Part shown: positions 59,911 through 64,000 of the stretch, piece by piece
How the letters are laid out: the number at the start of each line of letters is the position of its first letter
How positions within the stretch are numbered: position 1 is the first letter of the stretch
Assembly: GCF_013177695.1 (NCBI RefSeq)
Contig: NZ_WOEY01000138.1
Location: forward strand, 19,594-83,593
Direction of reading: 5' to 3'
DNA length: 64,000 nucleotides
Source: Paraburkholderia solitsugae
Lineage (GTDB): Bacteria; Pseudomonadota; Gammaproteobacteria; Burkholderiales; Burkholderiaceae
Position numbers and translations under genes: made by a program
Notes under the pieces: model-generated
Told to the model about the DNA's origin: nothing
Database searches by the model: none
The model's input: only the letters and a program-made list of their open reading frames with translations

Positions 59911-60728
59911 TGAAGCCAAACCGAATTTTTCAGTTCATTGCCTTGGGGATTGGGTTTTTGTTTCTCTACATTCCGATCGTGAGTCTGATTGTGTATTCGT
60001 TCAACGAATCGCAACTGGTCACGGTGTGGACGCGGTTTTCCACGCGCTGGTATGCGGCGTTGTTGCAGGATGACGAGTTGATCGCGGCTGCGTGGTTGTC
60101 GTTGCGCGTGGCGTTGCTGACGGCGTTTGCGTCGGTGATCATCGGCACGTGGGCCGGGTTTGTTTTGGCCCGGATGGGGCGGTTTCGTGGGTTTACGCTT
60201 TATACCGGGATGATCAATGCGCCGCTGGTGATTCCCGAGGTGATTCAGGGGATTTCGCTGCTGCTGCTGTTCATCGAAATGGCCAAGTGGTTGGGATGGC
60301 CCGCCGGGCGTGGTATTTTCACGATCTGGATCGGGCACGTGATGTTGTGTATTTCTTATGTGGCCATCATTGTGCAGTCACGGGTGAAGGAGTTGAATCC
60401 TTCTCTTGAGGAGGCCGCGCTTGATCTTGGGGCTACGCCGCTGAAGGTGTTTTTCTTCATTACGTTGCCGTTGATTTCGCAGGCTCTGGTTTCTGGGTGG
60501 TTGTTGTCGTTTACTTTGTCTATCGACGATCTGGTGTTGTCGGCGTTTTTGTCGGGGCCTGGGTCGACTACGTTGCCGTTGGTCGTTTTCTCTCGCGTTC
60601 GGCTTGGGTTGAATCCTGAGATGAATGCGTTGGCTACGTTGTTTATTGCTGTTGTTACGGTTGGGGTTGTTGCTGCTAATTATTTTATGCAGCGGGCCGA
60701 GAGGAAGAGGGCTGTAATGGCGGTGTAG
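59910..60728 (+). CDS. potI: putrescine ABC transporter permease PotI
   Basis: A 272-residue permease: first helix IFQFIALGIGFLFLYIPIVS, then FVLARMGRFRGFTLYTGMIN, an EAA loop SLEEAALDLGATPLKVFFFI and SIDDLVLSAFLSGPGSTTLP. GGAGG precedes ATG 59910. The last 350 bases use many T-ending codons (GTT, TCT, GGG, TTG), unlike most genes here. The stop abuts the left arm of the inverted-repeat element. Confidence 0.93.
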   Translation: MKPNRIFQFIALGIGFLFLYIPIVSLIVYSFNESQLVTVWTRFSTRWYAALLQDDELIAAAWLSLRVALLTAFASVIIGTWAGFVLARMGRFRGFTLYTGMINAPLVIPEVIQGISLLLLFIEMAKWLGWPAGRGIFTIWIGHVMLCISYVAIIVQSRVKELNPSLEEAALDLGATPLKVFFFITLPLISQALVSGWLLSFTLSIDDLVLSAFLSGPGSTTLPLVVFSRVRLGLNPEMNALATLFIAVVTVGVVAANYFMQRAERKRAVMAV

Positions 60729-60980
60729 GTTTTTTTTGCCTGCGCGGCGCTTTGTCTGTTTGCCTGCGGCGTTGGCCTTTCCTTGATTTGATATTGGACT
60801 ATTAGCGTCGCCCCTGTGCGGGGCAGGCACCTACTTTTCTTTGCATGCCGCAAAGAAAAGTAGGCAAAAGAAAGCGGCTCCAACCGCTAATTCTTAAGCG
60901 GGTCCCCTAGCTCGGAGGGGGCAGTGGTGCATCTGGAATCTGTGCCCTCGCACATTCGGCCTTGGTGACAAAGCAGTCAT
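60729..60980 (+). repeat. left arm of 845-bp inverted-repeat element
   Basis: This arm is repeated in inverted orientation at 61267-61573. A 31-nt block at 60923-60953 matches 61294-61324 with one mismatch, and the block around GCCCCTGTGCGGGGC (60810-60824) also recurs. It contains a perfect 15-bp stem (CCTACTTTTCTTTGC, loop ATGCC, complement; 60830-60864). It starts at the potI stop. Confidence 0.85.
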
Positions 60981-61266
60981 ACCTCCGGCGGCGCCGCGCG
61001 CGCCGAAGGGCATTTCATAAAACCGTCCGTTGTGTTCCGGCTCCCGCGTTTGTCACGGAACCGCGGCCGGCGGCCACGTCAACACTGCCACTGCCACTGC
61101 CACTGCCACTGCGACTCACTGACATTTCATTTGAGGTATGAGTTTGCCCATGCGAGCAGAGGCGTTTCGCCGAGGCGAAGCCGATGGCTCCCGCCGCGCG
61201 TAATCGAAGCCCCACGGTTTCCCTGGCAGGCCCATCCGCGACGCACGCAGTGCGGAGTGGGAGCTG
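60981..61266. other. centre of the inverted-repeat element
   Basis: About 286 bp between the arms. It contains five CACTGC units (61083-61112). Short frames exist but none resembles a protein. Confidence 0.6.
61083..61112 (+). repeat. hexanucleotide repeat (CACTGC)5
   Basis: Five exact CACTGC units followed by GACTCACTGAC, inside the centre of the inverted-repeat element. Confidence 0.85.
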
Positions 61267-61573
61267 ATGATTCCTTTGTCACTGACGCTGAAGGTGCGAG
61301 GGCACGGATTCCAGATGCACCACTACCGCAACTGCGCGAGGGACCCGCTTAAAAATTAGCGGTGTGAGCCGCTTTCTTTGCTTATCTTTCTTTGCGGCGG
61401 CAAAGAAAGTAAGTGCTGCCCCGCACAGGGGCAACGCTAATAGACCAATAAGAAATCAAGGAAAGGCCAACGCCGCAGGCAAACAGACACTAAGGGCCGC
61501 CCAGGCAACCAGATCCAGAAAAGCCCAACACCGCACGCACACAGACAAAGCGCCGCGCAGGCAAAAAAACCCA
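61267..61573 (-). repeat. right arm of 845-bp inverted-repeat element
   Basis: Reverse complement of the left arm with mismatches. It is about 54 bp longer because of an internal near-duplication around 61490-61560. It has its own stem (CTTTCTTTGC, loop GGCG, GCAAAGAAAG; 61386-61409) and a GCCCCGCACAGGGGC hairpin. It abuts the stop of the chemotaxis receptor gene. Confidence 0.85.
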
Positions 61574-62977
61574 TCAAACCCTATACCCAACCCGAACCCC
61601 ACCCCAATGCCGCCCGGCAACAAACACAGGCGCCGACGCGTCCTTCATCAAAACAAACTGCCCGCCACCCATATCGCGCCGATACGTCTGCAGCAAAAAT
61701 TTCTTAACATGCGAAGCAGCCGCAATCCCCGTCCGGTCATCGAACATCCTCCGATTCCGGCAATTCGCCATATTCCAGACCACATCCTCGCGCTGCGGCA
61801 AAGAAAACTTCAGATTGTGAGTAGGCAGATACCCGCGCACATCGACCGCGGCACAAAACGCCACGCGTGGATCAAGCCCGAGTAAGGGCTCCTGAATAGC
61901 GGGCAAAACCCGATCAGTAAAAGCAGTAAACCGGGTAACGAACTGAGCCGGATTGCTCCCTGCAACAGGCGCGTAACGTTGATCGAACAGATCCTCAATC
62001 GACACTTCGCCCCGAGCAACCGCCGCTTCGAATACCTTGCTCACCGTAGCCGCGGCCTGCTGCACAGCATCAATAAACCGCGTATCCGCAGTCTCGACCC
62101 CCGTGGCGGTCGTCAACTCGATCAGCGTCTCGGACACGCCGAGCAAATTCCCCAGCCGATCCTTCGCCTGGACAAAGTTCTCGCTCGAATCTTCGACGTC
62201 GCTCGCCATCTCCAGCACCTGCGCCTCGAGCCCTTTGCATTGCGTTTCGATCTCACCGGTCAACGCAGCGATCTGCCCAGCCTCGTCGTTGAGCTGCGTA
62301 ATCGCATCCCCCGTCGCATGCACGACGTCGCCGATCTTGCGGGTGCCTTCGCGTACCCGGTGAGCGCGCGCTGTGTTCACCGAACCCTCGTTGATCAATT
62401 GCTCGGTCTGTTGCGTGAGTTGCGCCAGCGTCGTCTCGATCTGGCCCGTGGCCTGTGCGGTCTTCGCCGACAGGTTCTTCACCTCGGCCGCCACCACCGC
62501 GAAACTTCTACCGGAGTCGCCGGCACGCGCGGCTTCGATCGCGGCGTTCAGCGCCAGCAAATGCGTCTGGCGGGCGATCAGCGAAATTTCCTCGGAGACG
62601 CGGCTGACATGCGTCAACGCGCTGCGCAACGCGCCGATCTGGCTCTCGATCACCGTCACGCCTTCCACCAGCCCGTGGATGTCGGCCAGCGACGCTTCCA
62701 ACGTTTGCTGGGATGCCTGCACGCTGGTCGCGGCGTCGGCCGATACACTGCGCATCGCGCGCGCGGCAGTGGCAATGCGATGATTGCCGGCGAGTGTCTG
62801 CGCGGCGGACTCGCGCAGCGCGCGGCATACCTGCGCCTGGTGCTGCACGCGTGCGGCAACTTCTTCGACGTGACCCGATACGTCGCAGATTTCAATGCCC
62901 AATTTGCCAGCTTGCGCGGCGATATCGCCGACGATCGTTTGCGAACGGCCGCTGCGGCGAAAGCTGAAACGCGTCAT
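61574..62977 (-). CDS. soluble methyl-accepting chemotaxis protein with C-terminal sensor domain
   Basis: A 467-residue receptor with no membrane segment. The signalling hairpin tip is near residues 130-180 (ISLIARQTHLLALNAAIEAA, GRSFAVVAAEVKNLS). Unusually the sensor part is at the C-terminus (about 300-467), containing HNLKFSLPQREDVVWNMANC and a QFVLMKDASAPVFVAGRHW strand resembling the Cache/PAS-like C-terminal domain of some cytoplasmic receptors. Start ATG 62977 follows AAGGAG; a frame to 63289 is rejected. Confidence 0.88.
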   Translation of the reverse strand: MTRFSFRRSGRSQTIVGDIAAQAGKLGIEICDVSGHVEEVAARVQHQAQVCRALRESAAQTLAGNHRIATAARAMRSVSADAATSVQASQQTLEASLADIHGLVEGVTVIESQIGALRSALTHVSRVSEEISLIARQTHLLALNAAIEAARAGDSGRSFAVVAAEVKNLSAKTAQATGQIETTLAQLTQQTEQLINEGSVNTARAHRVREGTRKIGDVVHATGDAITQLNDEAGQIAALTGEIETQCKGLEAQVLEMASDVEDSSENFVQAKDRLGNLLGVSETLIELTTATGVETADTRFIDAVQQAAATVSKVFEAAVARGEVSIEDLFDQRYAPVAGSNPAQFVTRFTAFTDRVLPAIQEPLLGLDPRVAFCAAVDVRGYLPTHNLKFSLPQREDVVWNMANCRNRRMFDDRTGIAAASHVKKFLLQTYRRDMGGGQFVLMKDASAPVFVAGRHWGGVRVGYRV

Positions 62978-63159
62978 GCTCGTCTCCTTGATGGCGCGAT
63001 TGGCGCAGTCAATTGGCGCGGTCACCCAGTGCGGATGCCGCGCCTTCTCAGTGCGTTTACGGCACACTTTCAATCGACTTGATACGGGGTATCCCGCAGT
63101 CGTTATGATGTGCACTCGCCGTGCAAGCCCGCAGCCATTCTTTTTCCGACCCGCCAACC

Positions 63160-63276
63160 ATGATCGATTCCTTCGCACGCGTTTCAGGCTGGCAACAGCT
63201 CTATCACCTGTGGGAGCTGATCGTGATGATCTGCAAGTTTCTCTGGAGCCTGTTGCGCTTGCTCGGGGGCGGTTGA
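63160..63276 (+). CDS. 38-residue membrane-like small ORF
   Basis: ATG 63160 to TGA 63276. The peptide MIDSFARVSGWQQLYHLWEL then a hydrophobic helix (IVMICKFLWSLLRLLGGG) looks like a single-span small membrane protein. There is no strong ribosome site. Divergent from the chemotaxis gene in a 409-bp gap (62978-63386) that otherwise holds nothing I recognise. Confidence 0.4.
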   Translation: MIDSFARVSGWQQLYHLWELIVMICKFLWSLLRLLGGG

Positions 63277-63386
63277 AGGGGATGGTCACGCGACGGCCGT
63301 GCGTCGACCGCGCGGCCGGGCTAACGTGAAACGTTCGCCCGGCCGGCGCGACAGCCGGTCATGAACAATGCAGAGAGGGCGCTTCC

Positions 63387-64000
63387 TTACGTCGGGGAAC
63401 GTTTCGACGCGCCTGCAGCCGCGGCGTTCGTGCCGAGAAACGCGCGCAGATCGGTCATCACGCGCTCGGGCGCTTCTTCCATCGGGATGTGACCGAGTCC
63501 CGGGTACATCACCGATTTCGCCCCTGGAATACGGCTTGCAAATTCGGCCGCGTGCGCAGGCGGAATCCAGCGATCCTTCGCGCCCCACAGCACCAGAGAC
63601 GGCACGTTCAGCGTCTTCAGCACGTCGGTATCGACGTCCTTGAAGTCGAGCGTCGGCACCATCTTGCCGATCGCCGTGCGCGTGCCTTCGCCGTGGAAGA
63701 ATTCAACGTAACGCCGCAGCGTCACCGCATCGAGCTTGCGCGGATCGCCATACACGTTGCGCACCGCGCTCTTGATAATGACTTCGGGCAGCCACCACGG
63801 CGAACTGACGCGCACCAGCGCGCTGTTGAAGAGGCCGATGTAAATCGGCAGCTTCATCGGAAAACCGGCGGAGTCGATCAATACAAGCCGCTCGACGGCT
63901 TCGCGATGGCGCACCGCGTAGTCCCACGAAATCAGGCCGCCGAGCGAGTTGCCGATCAGCGTCGCGCGCGAGATGTCGAGCGCCTGCATGAATGTGTCGA
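63387..64000 (-). CDS. alpha/beta hydrolase (5' partial, runs off window)
   Basis: The reverse frame is open to base 64000, so the N-terminus with the oxyanion-forming strand lies outside. Visible: nucleophile elbow GNSLGG, acid in LVLWGAKDRWIPP and His in YPGLGHIPMEEAPER. The pattern is of the epoxide hydrolase/lipase-like alpha/beta hydrolases. A Ala-rich tail (TNAAAAGASKRSPT) ends the protein. Substrate unknown. Confidence 0.88.
   Translation of the reverse strand, partial: DTFMQALDISRATLIGNSLGGLISWDYAVRHREAVERLVLIDSAGFPMKLPIYIGLFNSALVRVSSPWWLPEVIIKSAVRNVYGDPRKLDAVTLRRYVEFFHGEGTRTAIGKMVPTLDFKDVDTDVLKTLNVPSLVLWGAKDRWIPPAHAAEFASRIPGAKSVMYPGLGHIPMEEAPERVMTDLRAFLGTNAAAAGASKRSPT

Noticed and set aside
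60729..61573. insertion sequence
   Set aside because: No transposase frame and no target-site duplication could be seen; only the inverted arms are supported.

Overview
The window is GC-rich DNA whose gene families and gene order point to a beta-proteobacterium of the Burkholderiaceae, most likely Paraburkholderia or a close relative. This is inferred from the proteins (Phasin_2-type phasin, membrane-bound PuuD urate hydroxylase, BMP-type purine importer, several LysR and GntR regulators); no database search was run. It holds about 54 protein genes, two probable gene remnants and no RNA gene that I can see. Both ends cut through genes.

Bases 1-20300 form an aliphatic acyl-CoA and storage-polymer module. 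It opens with a flavin monooxygenase fused to an esterase, an acyl-CoA synthetase, a porin and a Crp/Fnr regulator. A co-directional operon follows (6190-12765): AlkK-like acyl-CoA ligase, MaoC/PhaJ-type hydratase, PHA synthase, phasin, intracellular PHA depolymerase and a DUF445 membrane protein. The synthase and depolymerase read like the Pseudomonas class II (medium-chain-length) enzymes rather than the class I enzymes normal for this family. A MalT/AlkS-like regulator is convergent to that operon. A dedicated etfBA pair, an acyl-CoA dehydrogenase and an OmpW/AlkL-like outer-membrane protein follow. Together they suggest uptake, activation, partial beta-oxidation and storage of a hydrophobic medium-chain substrate. 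This is the most interesting system in the window.

Bases 20400-31300 are mixed: a monosaccharide-type ABC importer, an Old-Yellow-Enzyme oxidoreductase with a divergent MerR regulator sharing a classic 19-bp-spacer promoter, a LysR gene flanked by decayed LysR and SDR fragments, a peroxiredoxin, a 2'-5' RNA ligase-like gene downstream of a near-consensus LexA box, a DUF1992 gene, tadA with unusual tails, and ldcA.

Bases 31600-50330 are a purine/ureide catabolic region: GntR regulator, NCS1 permease, Asp/hydantoin-type racemase, puuE, uraD, alc, allA, then (interrupted by a hipBA toxin-antitoxin pair with three operator repeats) puuD, uraH, an 8-oxoguanine/guanine-type deaminase, a LysR regulator and a four-gene BMP-type ABC importer. 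These cover import, then urate to 5-hydroxyisourate, OHCU, allantoin, allantoate, ureidoglycolate and glyoxylate plus urea.

Bases 50500-64000 hold a dodecin, a beta-hydroxyacid dehydrogenase, a YbiT-type ABC-F ATPase, a nitronate monooxygenase, a second OmpW protein, a DUF1289 protein and the potFGHI putrescine importer. Between convergent potI and a soluble chemotaxis receptor lies an 845-bp intergenic element made of two long imperfect inverted arms. A small membrane-like ORF and a truncated alpha/beta hydrolase close the window.
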